From: JACKBK01 sp963707275
GTDB lineage: Bacteria; Chloroflexota; Anaerolineae; JAAEKA01
Direction: 5' to 3'
Assembly (NCBI GenBank): GCA_963707275.1
Contig: CAVPPH010000009.1
Coordinates: 124,001 to 188,000 of the forward strand
Length of the DNA stretch: 64,000 nucleotides
The number at the start of each line of letters is the position of its first letter. Within the stretch, counting starts at the first letter, position 1. Positions 1 to 10,807 of the stretch are shown here, in pieces. A program made the position numbers and the translations under genes. The notes beneath the pieces were generated by a model. That model was given only the letters and a program-made list of their open reading frames with translations. It was not told the DNA's origin and made no database searches.

Positions 1-777
1 TGCACGCCGAGGTTAGCCTGGTCTATTTGCACGCCGTTGTTGCTGGCTGAGACTACTCGCATACCGTTGACTGCCGAGTTGACAGTCACGCCGACGGTCG
101 CCGACTGTACTCTCATCCCCTCGGCCGCCTGGTCGACAAGCACGCCCTGGTTGCCGGCTGACAGCACCCTGACGCCAGTGGTTGCCGAGTTCGACGAGTA
201 CGCCATGGTCGGCCGCCGACAGCACTCGCACACCGGTGGTTGCCGAGTTGACGCTGAGGCCAGCGCCGCCGCCGTTGTTGGTCAGATTCAGAATGCCGTT
301 GCCTGAGCTGCCGTTTACGCTCGCGCCCGGTCGCAAACTGAGGGCGTACGGCGCGGCGGTCAGTGACTGGCGCGGGTTCAGCGTGGCGTAGCTGCCGCCT
401 CCGGCGGGACAGCGCACACGGATCTCCAGCCAGCGTCCCTGGCCGTCGAAGGCGTTGCCGCCGAAATCGAGCTCGGCCGAGAAGCGGCCTTCGCTGACGG
501 CCAGTCCGTTGCGCGACTCAAGGCCGCCGACCTGCGAGCCGCCGCCGGACGCGTTATACAGGCGAAACTCGAAGTCACAACTGCCGTTGACGGCGCTGCT
601 ATTCTGCTGCAGGTAACCCTGGTAGGTAAAGGACGAGGACACGTCGGCGGCCGGCGACGCCGGACCGTCGACCGGGCCTTCCTGGGCAATGACAGGGCTG
701 CTGCCCGCCTGGGCGGCAAAGCCGGTCAGCAGCAGCGTTGCGATGAGAATCGCGGTGAATAGGTACTTTCGGTTCAT
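1..777 (-). CDS. Secreted beta-repeat surface protein (C-terminus beyond the window)
   Basis: The protein starts with MNRKYLF and has a hydrophobic signal sequence in residues 5-20. It then has a domain of about 120 residues (from FTYQGYL through RWLEIRVRCPAG to LTAAPYAL) that I recognise from secreted Chloroflexota proteins. After about residue 140 it becomes a repeat of roughly G-V-x-V-x-S-A units, likely a beta-helix stalk. The chosen ATG has AGGAG eight bases upstream; the frame also runs open upstream to 921 without a better start. Near 188 the repeat continues in another frame (DQAAEGMRVQSATVGV and so on), so one base is missing or extra there. The gene runs off the left edge. Function is unknown; cell-surface location is inferred from the signal sequence. 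Confidence 0.7.
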
Positions 778-953
778 GGGAACGTTCTCCTGGTATGGGT
801 TGGAATGATTGATCGGGTTCGATTCCGCGTTGTGCGGGTTGGCGCCGACCATATGCTGTGGGAAAAGCGTCAGCAGTCGGGTTGAGTTGTGATCGGTTTC
901 TCCTTTTCTGTGCAAAGCCACCGTTGACCGAGCGTTTGGCTGGCAGGACCTTC

Positions 954-1291
954 TTATCGCCAGCTAGACACCAATTCCGGCATTAACTTGTGGCTGGCCT
1001 CTGCCAGGTCCAGTCCTGATACGGCCAGCATTTCCTGCCGGAACCAGCGATCAAAGGGGCGCTGCGATGTGGCCAGCGCCTGCAACGTGTCGTCGGGCGA
1101 ACTGGTCTCCATGACGATGATGACCGTGGCGACCGTCACCGTCTCGTGGATCCAGATCCGCTCGTCACTGACACCCATTGCTGTCGCGAAGCGGCATACG
1201 CGTCACCCTGCCCGTCATTGAGTTCCTGGACGAACCGCCGGCAGGCTTCGGTTCGTCCCGGCAGGATCGGGCTGACGAGCATGAGTTGCAT
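954..1291 (-). CDS. DUF6176-like small protein (frameshifted)
   Basis: Two overlapping frames give one protein of about 112 residues. The first part is MQLMLVSPILPGRTEACRRF and the second, after a one-base shift near 1178, includes ERIWIHETVTVATVIIVMET and FDRWFRQEMLAVSGLDL. The pattern (LPGKTE near the N-terminus, an E-x-x-P/S-x-x-A-L helix, then PFDRWF and a final GxDL) matches the DUF6176 family of small ferredoxin-like-fold proteins as I remember it. Biochemical role is unknown. It lies upstream of the secreted beta-repeat gene on the same strand, 176 bp away, so co-transcription is possible but not shown. Confidence 0.55.
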
Positions 1292-1316
1292 GGTGTGGCG
1301 CTCACTTTTGGCAAGC

Positions 1317-1390
1317 AACCGGGTTTTCTATTCCGGTGACAGCAATCATGCACCAGACATGGCTTGTGATCGCGAGTGAAAAACCCGGTT
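1317..1390. repeat. Inverted repeat AACCGGGTTTTC / GAAAAACCCGGTT
   Basis: A 12-bp arm at 1317-1328 is repeated in inverse orientation at 1378-1390 with one extra A, separated by about 50 bp. It lies between the DUF6176-like gene and the promoter of the BTAD regulator. It resembles the dispersed AAACCGGGTTT palindromes seen between genes in some filamentous bacteria. Whether it is a dispersed repeat in this genome cannot be told from one copy. Confidence 0.4.
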
Positions 1391-1433
1391 TCTGGATAGT
1401 AGGCTGAACAGCTACCGTTGAAGCGTGCTCCCG

Positions 1434-1463
1434 TTGGACTGTGGTGACAGGGTGAAGTATAAT
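1434..1463 (+). promoter_or_regulatory. Sigma-70-type promoter of the BTAD regulator
   Basis: TTGGAC at 1434-1439 and a perfect TATAAT at 1458-1463 are separated by 18 bp, 65 bp before the ATG at 1528. This is the only good candidate in the gap. Confidence 0.55.
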
Positions 1464-1469
1464 CAACCA

Positions 1470-1491
1470 GCGTAACAAAAGCGTAACAAAG
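1470..1491 (+). promoter_or_regulatory. 11-bp direct repeat GCGTAACAAA (possible BTAD-regulator operator)
   Basis: GCGTAACAAAA at 1470-1480 is followed directly by GCGTAACAAAG at 1481-1491, a period of exactly 11 bp. SARP/BTAD regulators are known to bind heptamer direct repeats spaced one helical turn apart. The repeat lies just downstream of the -10 box of the BTAD regulator gene, so binding there would be expected to repress. Autoregulation is an inference. Confidence 0.35.
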
Positions 1492-1527
1492 CCACAATTC
1501 GCGGGAGTAACCGTCAACAAAAAAGTC

Positions 1528-4500
1528 ATGGAACACCTCTCAATCAGGCTTCTGGGCAGACCGGAAGTCCTGCTCGACGGCCAGCCGGTCAGGTTTCCGA
1601 CGCGCAAGGCACTGGCGTTGCTTGCCTACCTGATCGCCACGGAAGAGACTCAGTCGCGCGAGACGTTGACGGCGCTGTTGTGGCCGAACAGCGCCACTTC
1701 GCTCGCGCAGGCTTCCCTGCGCAACGCGCTGCCTCGGCTGCGAACAACCCTCGGCGATGCCGGCAGCATCGTTATCGCGACTGTGGCGACGATTGGCATC
1801 GACGCCACAGCGGACTTCGGTCTCGATCTACGGGCTGTCCGCGCGGCCGTTGCTGCCATCCGCGATACCTCGCATCCCCCACCCCCTGCCTTGCTGCAGG
1901 CTGCCGTCGACGTCTACCGAGGCGAATTTCTGTCCGCATTCATCATCCGCGGCGCGCCTGATTTCAACCACTGGGCGCTGGTTGAGCGCGAGCGCTGGCA
2001 TCGCGGGGTCACGCTGGTTCTGGCACACCTGTCGCAACATCACCTGAAACACCTTGCCCTGCCCGCAGCCATTGCGACAACCAGCCGCTGGCTGCAACAT
2101 GACCCGCTGGACGAAGCCGCCTGCCGGACTGCGATGCAGGCCCGTGCCCTGGCAGGAGACCGCAGCGCTGCCTTGCAGGTCTACGACGCTTGTACGGCGA
2201 TCTTGTCAGCCGAGCTGGGCGTGACGCCTGACCCGGCGACGAGCCTGCTGGCCGAGACCATTCGTCTTGCGGTGCCGGCGAGTCCAGCAAAGCCACGCCA
2301 CAGCGCGCCGCGCACTGAGGCAAAGCAGCGCCTGCCGATGGTGGGCCGCGCCGACGACTACGCCGGGCTGGTGGCGGCATATGCCGATGCGTCTGATGGC
2401 ACGCTGCACACGGTCGTTGTTGCCGGCGAAGCGGGCATGGGCAAGACGCGGCTAGTCGAGGAGTTCCTGAACTGGGCGGTGCTTCAGGGAGCGGACGTGT
2501 TGCAGGGCCGGGCTTTCGAAGCGGCCGGCCAGTTGCCTTATCAGCCAATTGTCATGGCGTTGCGCACACGGCTGGAACGCGAGAACGCGCCGGACGATCT
2601 GCTGGCAGATGTCTGGCTGGCCGAGCTGTCCCGGCTCTTGCCCGAACTGCTGGAGCGCTATCCTGACCTCAGCCAGGCGCTGGTATCTGTGGGCAATGAC
2701 CAGGCGCTGGCCGCCGCCCGCCTGTTTGAAGCGGTGGCCCGCCTGGGAAGCGCTCTGAGCAAACGCCGGCCGCTGGTGTTGTTCCTCGACGACTGGCAGT
2801 GGGCTGACGCCGCTTCGATGGATCTGCTGCAATACCTTGGGCGGACTTGGGCGGCCGGCGGTGCGCCAGTCCTGCTCGTCCTGACCGTCAGGACGGAGGA
2901 GCTTTCGCTCAACGGCGACCTGGCGCGCGCGCTGGCCAACCTGGAGCGAGCCGTTCCCCTGACCTATTCCTGGCTCTACCGGCTGAGCCTGGCTGATGTC
3001 CACGCCTTTGTGACAGGTTGGGCCGGTCAGGAATCGAACTCAGCCGACACGATCAGCGCCCTGAGTGAGCGACTGCACCGCGAGACCGCCGGCATCCCCT
3101 TCTTCCTGGTGGAAACAGTCAAGCTGCTGAACGAGCAGGCGGCAGCGGGCGGGGCGAACGGACCCATCGATCTGGCGGAAGTGCTGCGCCAGGTCGATGC
3201 GGGGTTGAGCATGCCGCATTCGGTGCGCCAGACGATTCTGAACCGGCTGGAAAAGTTCGACCAAACGGCCCGATCGTTGCTGGCCGCGGCGGCCGTCCTG
3301 GCGCGCGATTTTCGCTACGAGGAGCTTTGTCAGGTTTCGGGCGTTGACGAGCTGGCCGGCTTGAACGCGCTGGATGACTTGCTGGCCGGCCAACTGCTGG
3401 TCGAATCGAACGACAGCCGCCGCCCCTACAATCTCGCTCACGACAAGATCCGCGACGTGGTGTACACCGAAGCTGGCCACTCCCGCCGCCGTGTCTACCA
3501 TCGGCGCGCCTTTCATGCGTTGCAACAGGCAGCACTGCCACCGGCCGAGCTGGCCTACCACGCCGAGCAGGCCGGTCTTGCCGCCGAAGCGCGCGTTGAA
3601 TTGCGCAAGGCTGCCGGCGATGCCAGCAAGGTCTTCCAGAACCGATCGGCGGTGGGCTTTCTGACGCGCGCCCTCGCGCTGACACCGCCCGGAGACGTTG
3701 CCGACCGCTACGACCTTCTTCTGGCGCGCCACGACATCTACCACCTGCTGGGAGACCGGGAGCAGCAGGCGGTCGATCTGGCGGAGCTGGACCGCCTGGC
3801 CGCGGCATCCGGCGACATCAGCAAACAGGCCGCGGTGGCGCTGCGCCGGGCGCGCTACGCCGAGGCGACCAGCGACTATGTCGCGGCAGGTCTGGCCGCG
3901 GCCGAAGCAGCCAACCTCTCGCGTGCAGCCGGCGACGCCGAATTGCTCGCGCACAGCACGCTGGCCTGCGGCAACAGCTTGTGGCGGCAGCGCAAGTTGC
4001 CGGCAGCGCGGCGCGAGTTGCTCGAAGCCGTTACCGTTGCCAGGTCCGTTGCGCTGCCGCAGGTCGAGGCTGACAGCCTGCGCACCCTGGGCATGGTTGC
4101 TGAAACGGAGGGGAATTACGCTGAGGCAAAGGAATACTACGAGCAATCGCTGACCATCTGCCGGCAGATCGGCAACCGCCTGGGTGAGGTCAGTACGCTC
4201 AACAATCTGGGGGTTGTCGCGTTTTACATGGGCGACTACGCGGCGGCGCGCACCTACTTCGAGCAGACGCTTGTCATACGCCGCCAACTTGGTGACCGGC
4301 GCGGCGAAGGCCACGCGCTCTACAACATCGGATATCTCGCGATCAGTGAGCGGAACTACGCCAGTGCCCTGGACCACTCGCAGCAGTCGCTGGCAGCCTT
4401 TCGCGAGTCAGGCGACCGCTGGGGCGAGGCCGACGCGCTGCACAACCTGGGAAGGGTTGCTGCCGACGGGCGCGACTACGCCGGCGCTCTTGATTTCTAC

Positions 4501-5021
4501 CGGGCATCGCTGGCGATTTGCCGCGACATCGGCCATCAGCGCGGCGAGGTGCTGGCCCTGCGCAGCCTGGGGCATGTGTACGCCGATCAAGATCAGCCTG
4601 ACGAAGCCCGAAGTCTGTACGAAGAGGCGTTACCATGGCGCGCGCGCTGGATTTACCCGGCAGCGTTCTGGAGTGTCTGGCCGGGCTGGCCGAGGTAGCC
4701 GTGACGCAGGGGCACCGGGCTCACGGATGGGCGCTGGTGACCGAAGCGCTGGGCAACCTGACTGTGCCGGCGCTGGCGCAGGCCAACGAGCCGCTGCGCG
4801 CCTACCTGTCCTGTTTTCGCGTCCTGCGATCCTACGACGCCGAGCGCGCAGTCGATCTTCTGGCGTCCGCCCAGCGCCTGATGCAGGACCGCGCAGTGAC
4901 CCTGCCGGACACCGCCAGCCGTCAGGCGTTCTGGCAGAGCGGTCCAACCAACCGTGCGCTGGTGCGCGAGTTCGAGAACAGTAAGGCCGCGGCCACGCTT
5001 CGGCCAACTCGCGCCATCTGA
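1528..5021 (+). CDS. BTAD / AAA-ATPase / TPR transcriptional regulator (one frameshift)
   Basis: This is a regulator of about 1160 residues. Residues 1-95 form an OmpR-type winged helix (LSIRLLGRPEVLLDG, then RKALALLAYL). A BTAD helical domain follows to about residue 250. An AAA/NACHT-like ATPase has Walker A GEAGMGKTR near residue 300 and Walker B LVLFLDDWQWAD near 417. From about residue 690 to the end there are tetratricopeptide repeats (YAEAKEYYEQSL, YAAARTYFEQTL). Such proteins act as ATP-dependent transcription activators in the cytoplasm; the target genes are unknown. A base is missing near 4632 (SLYEEAL then MARALDLPGSVL), and the true C-terminus is in the shifted frame at 5021. rlmI begins 12 bp downstream and may be cotranscribed. 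Confidence 0.85.
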
Positions 5022-5033
5022 CTGCACCGGTTC

Positions 5034-6264
<1,231 letters not shown>

Positions 6265-6265
<1 letters not shown>

Positions 6266-6292
6266 GCCGTGCTGATTTGGTTCAGCACGGCT
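6265..6292. terminator. Hairpin between convergent rlmI and the SBBP-repeat gene
   Basis: AGCCGTGCTGA at 6265-6275 pairs perfectly with TCAGCACGGCT at 6282-6292 across a 6-nt loop. It overlaps the rlmI stop codon and lies 13 bp beyond the end of the convergent gene. There is no long T-run, so it may work as a bidirectional stem rather than as a classical intrinsic terminator. Confidence 0.5.
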
Positions 6293-6304
6293 CCACAGAA
6301 GCGC

Positions 6305-8641
6305 CTACTGCTTCAGCATCAAGGGCAGATACCTGCGGACCGGCGTTGGTGTGCAGGTCGGCGTAGCCGTTGGTGTCGCTGTACCGGTGCTTGTGGCGGT
6401 CGGCGTGCTGGTGCCTGTTGCAGTCGGCGTGCTTGTCGGGGTACTCGTTGGCGTCCCCGTCGCAGTTGGCGTTGCTGTGTTGGTCGGTGGAGGCGCTTCA
6501 ATCATGGCAAGCTTGACTACGAAGTCATCATTGCCATTGATCGTCGTGTCATAAGCACCTGCTGAGGTTGGGAAATTGCTTGACAGGGTGTCCCCAGAAA
6601 TGTAAGCGTTGCCCGCTTGGTCTATGGCGATGGCGTAAGCGCCTTCCGGTGATCCGCCTCCCAAGTAGGTAGCGTAAGTCAAGTCACTGCCGGGCGAGTT
6701 CAATCTGACGACGAAGGCGTCAGTTGTACCCCAGTTGAAGCTCGGGTCGAATGACCCGGGCGTTGTGGGGAAGTTGCTGGAGAAGGTCTCACCCGCCACG
6801 TACGAGTTGCCTGCGTCATCAACGGCGATGCCAGTAGCCCCTTCCACGTTGCTGCCGCCCAGAAATGTGGAAAACGCCAGCCCGTTGCCGGCCGGGTTCA
6901 GTCGAGTGACGAAGGCGTCACTGGTTCCAGAGATGCTCGTGTCGAAGGCGCCCGGCGTGGTGGGAAAGCTGGCGCTCCATGTCCGACCCGCTACGTAGGC
7001 GCTGCCCGCCTGGTCCACAGCAATCACCCACGATACATCGTCGGAGGACCCGCCCAGATAAGTGGCATACGCAAGCTCACTGCCATCGGGGTTGAGCTTT
7101 GCCACGAAAGCATCAGAGTTGCCAGATAGGGTCGAGTCGAAGGCGTCTGGTGTCGTGGGAAAGTTGCTTGACCTAGTCTGGCCTGTCACATAGGCGTTGC
7201 TCTCCTCGTCAATGGCGATTGCATCGCCATGGTCATAGCTTTGACCGCCAAGATACGTACTGTACGTTAGCTCGCTGCCAGCAGGGTTTAGCTTGACCAC
7301 AAAAGCGTCAGGGCAAGGATAGGTAGAAGATGGTGCTCCGCACACACCTCCTCCAAACGTCGTGTCGAAGGCGCCTGATGTGGTTGGGAAGTTTTCCGAC
7401 AACGTTTCACCCGACACGTAGGCGCTGTTGGTGTCGTCCACCGTGATACCAAATCCCCATTCGTGGTTATCACCTCCGAGGAAGGTGCTATATACCAGGT
7501 TGCTGCCGGTTTGGTTCAGCTTGACCGCGTAGGCATCAGGGCAGGGATAGGTGTTGGGGGAAGCCCCACAAGTACCTCCGCCAAACGCTCTGTCGAATGC
7601 ACCGGGCGTAGTGGGAAAGTTGTTGGATTCTGTCCGACCTGTCGTATAGGCATTGCCTGCTTCGTCCACAGCGATGCGCATACCATATTCAAAGTTGTCT
7701 CCGCCTAAGAACGTGGCATAGGCGAGTTCGCTGCCGTCAGGACTTAGCTTAACGACGAAGGCATCCCAGTCGCCGTTGAAACTCGGATCAAAGGCGCCGG
7801 GAGTAGTGGGAAAGTCGGAACTCGCCGTCCTGCCTGCAACAAAAGCGCTGCCCATCTCGTCTAGTGCAATTCCCCACGTATCTTCGGAGCCGCTGCCACC
7901 CAGGAAGGTGCCGTAGATGAGGTCCGCCGGGTTGTCATCCGGCGCGTGCCAGGATGCATCGTCCATGTGTTTGCCCGAGACAACGCCTGGTTCTGTCTCG
8001 AAACTGAGCCGCCGCCCGTCGTTGGTCAGGGCTTCCACTTGAAACGAGAACTCTGCCGCTGGCAGATCCAGAGCAAGTGGGCCAACCTGTGTGGCGATGC
8101 GCAGCATACGACCATCCAGGGTCACGTCGTCGGCGCCCTCGATGCGCAAACGTATTGAGCTTCCGTCTACACTCGGTGGCTTGTGTAGCGACCAGGGGAT
8201 CACGCCGGGTTGATCGCCGCCAATGAGCAGATCGACGCCCGGATACAAATCCTTGTAGCGAACACCGCCATAGACTGATACGTCGGGCTGCCAGCCGGCT
8301 GGGTCGGCGCCCAGAAAGTAGCTGACATCTGTTGCCACGGCCGCCAGCGGCTTCACCACAGCCTGAGGGTTCGCGTCGACGAAGCTCAACTTGAGATTAA
8401 CACCTGCTCGCGTCGCCTCATCGTTGAGCGTACTCAGATCGCCTGTGTAGTCTGTTGCAGGTCGGAGAAACTCCGGTCCGCTATGGATATCGCCGTTGCC
8501 TGGGCTCCGTCGTTGAGACAATTCGCCGAAGCCAATCTCTGGAGCCGGCGTTTCGTCAAGCAGCGTGATCCAGATGGCATCATCGGCCAGCCACATGATC
8601 TTTTGCACGATGAGGCAACCGTACATATAATCATCGAACAT
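6305..8641 (-). CDS. SBBP-repeat surface protein with Pro/Thr stalk and YLPLMLK end (5' end looks truncated)
   Basis: The N-terminal region (IWITLLDE, LKLSFVDANP, VSYFLGADPAGWQPD, YPGVDLLIGG) is the domain that normally precedes SBBP beta-propeller repeats. About eight repeats of roughly 55-70 residues follow, each with LAYATFLGG, then AVDEAGNAYVTGRT and FPTTPGAFD. The C-terminus is a 50-residue Pro/Thr stalk (TATPTATGTPTSTPTSTP) ending RYLPLMLKQ. The protein is likely extracellular. No signal peptide is present, and the family normally has about 80 further residues before the point where similarity begins (IMWLADDAIW). The first codons overlap the imuA promoter, so the start is uncertain and the gene may have lost its 5' end. 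Confidence 0.75.
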   Translation of the reverse strand: MFDDYMYGCLIVQKIMWLADDAIWITLLDETPAPEIGFGELSQRRSPGNGDIHSGPEFLRPATDYTGDLSTLNDEATRAGVNLKLSFVDANPQAVVKPLAAVATDVSYFLGADPAGWQPDVSVYGGVRYKDLYPGVDLLIGGDQPGVIPWSLHKPPSVDGSSIRLRIEGADDVTLDGRMLRIATQVGPLALDLPAAEFSFQVEALTNDGRRLSFETEPGVVSGKHMDDASWHAPDDNPADLIYGTFLGGSGSEDTWGIALDEMGSAFVAGRTASSDFPTTPGAFDPSFNGDWDAFVVKLSPDGSELAYATFLGGDNFEYGMRIAVDEAGNAYTTGRTESNNFPTTPGAFDRAFGGGTCGASPNTYPCPDAYAVKLNQTGSNLVYSTFLGGDNHEWGFGITVDDTNSAYVSGETLSENFPTTSGAFDTTFGGGVCGAPSSTYPCPDAFVVKLNPAGSELTYSTYLGGQSYDHGDAIAIDEESNAYVTGQTRSSNFPTTPDAFDSTLSGNSDAFVAKLNPDGSELAYATYLGGSSDDVSWVIAVDQAGSAYVAGRTWSASFPTTPGAFDTSISGTSDAFVTRLNPAGNGLAFSTFLGGSNVEGATGIAVDDAGNSYVAGETFSSNFPTTPGSFDPSFNWGTTDAFVVRLNSPGSDLTYATYLGGGSPEGAYAIAIDQAGNAYISGDTLSSNFPTSAGAYDTTINGNDDFVVKLAMIEAPPPTNTATPTATGTPTSTPTSTPTATGTSTPTATSTGTATPTATPTCTPTPVRRYLPLMLKQ

Positions 8642-8648
8642 ACGTTCT
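8603..8648 (+). promoter_or_regulatory. imuA promoter overlapped by a LexA-type (Cheo) box
   Basis: TTGCAC at 8603-8608 and TATAAT at 8626-8631 are 17 bp apart. Immediately downstream, CGAACATACGTTCT at 8635-8648 contains the palindrome GAAC-N4-GTTC, the LexA/DinR operator type of Bacillus and relatives. The box covers the expected transcription start (about 8638), where LexA would block the polymerase. The first gene behind it, imuA, is a classical SOS gene, so functional assignment and site support each other. Confidence 0.75.
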
Positions 8649-8674
8649 GATTAATCCGTTACCAGGAGCCTCTG

Positions 8675-9455
8675 ATGGGCAACCGTCGCCAGAAGAAGCG
8701 CCTGGAGGCAGCCGTGCAGGCAATCCAGGGCAAGTGGGGCGAGCAGGCCTTGCAAAAAGGCGCTCGCCCCGCCGCCAGGAGCACGCCTGTGCCCTGCCTG
8801 CCAACCGGCCTCACTGCTCTCGACTCCATCCTCGCCATCGGCGGGCTGCCTCTGGGCCACATCTCCGAACTGATCGGCCAGCCAACTTCGGGCAAGCGCA
8901 CGCTGGCCCTGCACATTCTGGCCCACACGCAGGAGCGCCATCCCTGCGTTTACATCGACCTCGCGCAGACCTTCGATCCGGTCTATGCGGCTGCCTGCCA
9001 TGTCAACCTGGCGCGGCTGGCCATCGCTGCGCCGGCCAGCCCCCGCCAGGCGCTGGACCTCACGACCGATCTCGCCAGCGGCGGCAAGTTCGGCCTGATC
9101 GTGTTCGACTCGACGGCTGAACTGCTGACCGCGGCGTTGTCGCCCGATGCGGCCAGGCGGCTGCACTGCGTCGCCTGCGCCACGCGCTGCACGACAAGCC
9201 GACGACGCTGGCTCTTCGTGACCACACCTTACTTCGGCGAGGTCGATTCGCCAACCAACTACCCGCCCGGCTTTGCCCTGCACCAGACGGCCGCCGTGCG
9301 GCTGTCTGTGCAGCGCGAACAGTGGCAGCGCGACGGCGTCGCGCATCGCGGGCTACACTGCCCGGGTCGCCGTGCTGCGCAACCGCTGGGGCCGGGCCGG
9401 CCAGGAGACCACCGTCCGTGTCACGTTCAACGGCGTCCACGTCCAGGGCGAGTAG
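8675..9455 (+). CDS. imuA: ImuA-like RecA-fold mutasome protein (three frameshifts)
   Basis: The product of about 260 residues is RecA/SulA-like. CLPTGLTALDSIL is followed by a P-loop region ELIGQPTSGKRTLAL (about residues 64-78), then VYIDLAQTFDPVYA and LIVFDSTAELL, and a C-terminal RecA-type strand set (ARVAVLRNRWG, TTVRVTFNG). ImuA works with ImuB and DnaE2 in damage-induced translesion synthesis. Frame changes near 9163, 9215 and 9345 are needed to keep the conserved pattern; the first two compensate each other. The ATG has AGGAG six bases upstream. The end overlaps imuB, in line with one SOS operon. Confidence 0.75.
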
Positions 9456-10663
9456 CGCTGCCCGCGTCGCCTACCTGGTGGTCCCGCACTTTCCGGTGGC
9501 TGTGGAACGGCGCGAGCGACCGCATCTGGCCGGCCAACCGGTGGTTGTCGTCAACGATGCGCGGCTGGCTGGCGCCGCGACGAGCGTGCTGGACTGCTCA
9601 CGCGAGGCGCTGGCCGAGGGCGTGCAGCCGGGTATGGCGCTGAGCCGGGCGGAGCATCTCTGCCCCGAGGCCGCTTTCCTGCCGCCGCGTCTCGATCTCT
9701 ACCGATCGGCTGCGGCTTCGCTGTTTCAGTTGCTGAACGGCCAGATGCCCGCGGTGGAGCAGGCGCAGCCCGGCGGGCTGTATCTCGACCTGCGCGGCCT
9801 GGAAGGACGCGACGCCGAAGCCATGACGGTCTGCCAGGGACAGAGCGAGACCATCGTCCGTGAACTGCGTCTGGCGGCGACAGTGGGCGTGGCGGTCAAC
9901 AAGTTCAGCGCCGAGGCGGCCTCGCTGAGCATCGGCCTGAACCGCATTCTGGTGCTGACGGCCGGCACGGAGCGGGCTTTTCTGGGCGGCTTTCCCGTGT
10001 CGCTGCTGCCGGTGGGCGAGGAGGCGCAGCGGCGTTTGCAACTGTTTGGCCTGCGCCGGCTGGGAGAGTTTGCCCGGCTGCCGCCGGCCGCAGTGCTGGC
10101 CCAGTTTGGCTGGGAAGGGCAGCGGGCGCACCGGCTGGCGCGCGGCCAGGACGACCGGCTGGTGGCGCCTGGCCAGAGCGAACGCAGCGAAGCAGCGGAA
10201 CAGCAGTTCGATCCGCCGCTGGACAATCTGGAGATCGCTGGTCGCGGCCGCAGCGCGACTGGTGGCAACAGGCTGGCGAGCCGGCTGGATGCAGGCATTT
10301 CTGCGCGCGGGCCGGTTGTCGGTCGAGGTCACCTGCGCTGATGGCGCCTTTCTGGCGGCTGAGCGTTTGCTGGCCGAGGCGACGGCTGATACCGGCCGGC
10401 TCAGCCGGCTGGCGGAGACGCTGCTGCGGTCGTTGCGTTACAGCGACCGGGTCGAGGCGCTGGCGGTGACGTTGAGCGACCTGAGCGCGCCGTCGATGCA
10501 CCAGCTCAGTCTGTGGCACAACCCGCAGGAGCAGGAGGCTGAGGCGCATCTGCGCCGGCTGGAGGCGCGCTACGGGACAGACTGCTTTCAGCGCGGCGTG
10601 CTGGTGGCGCCCGACCACCGGCTGGCCGCGCGGCGCTATGTCAGGACGCGCTGGCGGGCGTGA
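9418..10663 (+). CDS. imuB: ImuB, catalytically degenerate Y-family polymerase (one frameshift)
   Basis: The fold is Y-family (RVAYLVVPHFPVAVERR, LDCSREALAEGVQPGM, CPEAAFLPPRLDLYR, GVAVNKFSAEAAS, LGEFARLPPAAVLAQFG). The catalytic carboxylates are absent: the usual D-x-D/M-F-x-S-V-E reads VVPHFPVAVE and the SxDE site reads QPGG. This is the known signature of ImuB, which serves as a scaffold joining ImuA, the beta clamp and DnaE2. No ATG is suitable; GTG at 9418, inside the end of imuA, is my choice. A frame change near 10232 leads into the C-terminal half ending YVRTRWRA. Length, about 415 residues, is slightly short for the family. Confidence 0.8.
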
Positions 10664-10805
10664 CAGGGTGACAGGGTGACGGTGCGGTAGTTCGGTAGTG
10701 CGATAGTTCGTTAGTTTGGCTGTAGGTAACCCGGTTGCTCTTCTACATTCTGCTTTCCGACCTCCGACCTCTGCTCTCCGACTTCTGGCCTCTGACCTCT
10801 GCTCC
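10664..10805. repeat. Short degenerate tandem repeats between imuB and the DUF6504 gene
   Basis: The gap is built of small word-like repeats: CAGGGTGA twice, then variants of TAGTTCGGTAGTGCGATAG, then variants of CCGACCTCCGACCTCTGCTC. There is no coding or promoter signal I can support in it. It is similar in style to the segments at 37361-37437, 51672-51758 and 58788-58812. Confidence 0.55.
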
Positions 10806-10807
10806 CC

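Noticed and set aside
3040..4377. A 445-codon minus-strand frame inside the BTAD regulator
   Set aside because: It is antisense to a well supported regulator, and its composition (Gln, Arg and Val rich) is that of a shadow frame.
9418..10663. An active DinB (Pol IV) polymerase
   Set aside because: The catalytic Asp and Asp-Glu positions are replaced (VVPHFPVAVE, QPGG) and the neighbours are imuA and dnaE2, so ImuB is the better name.
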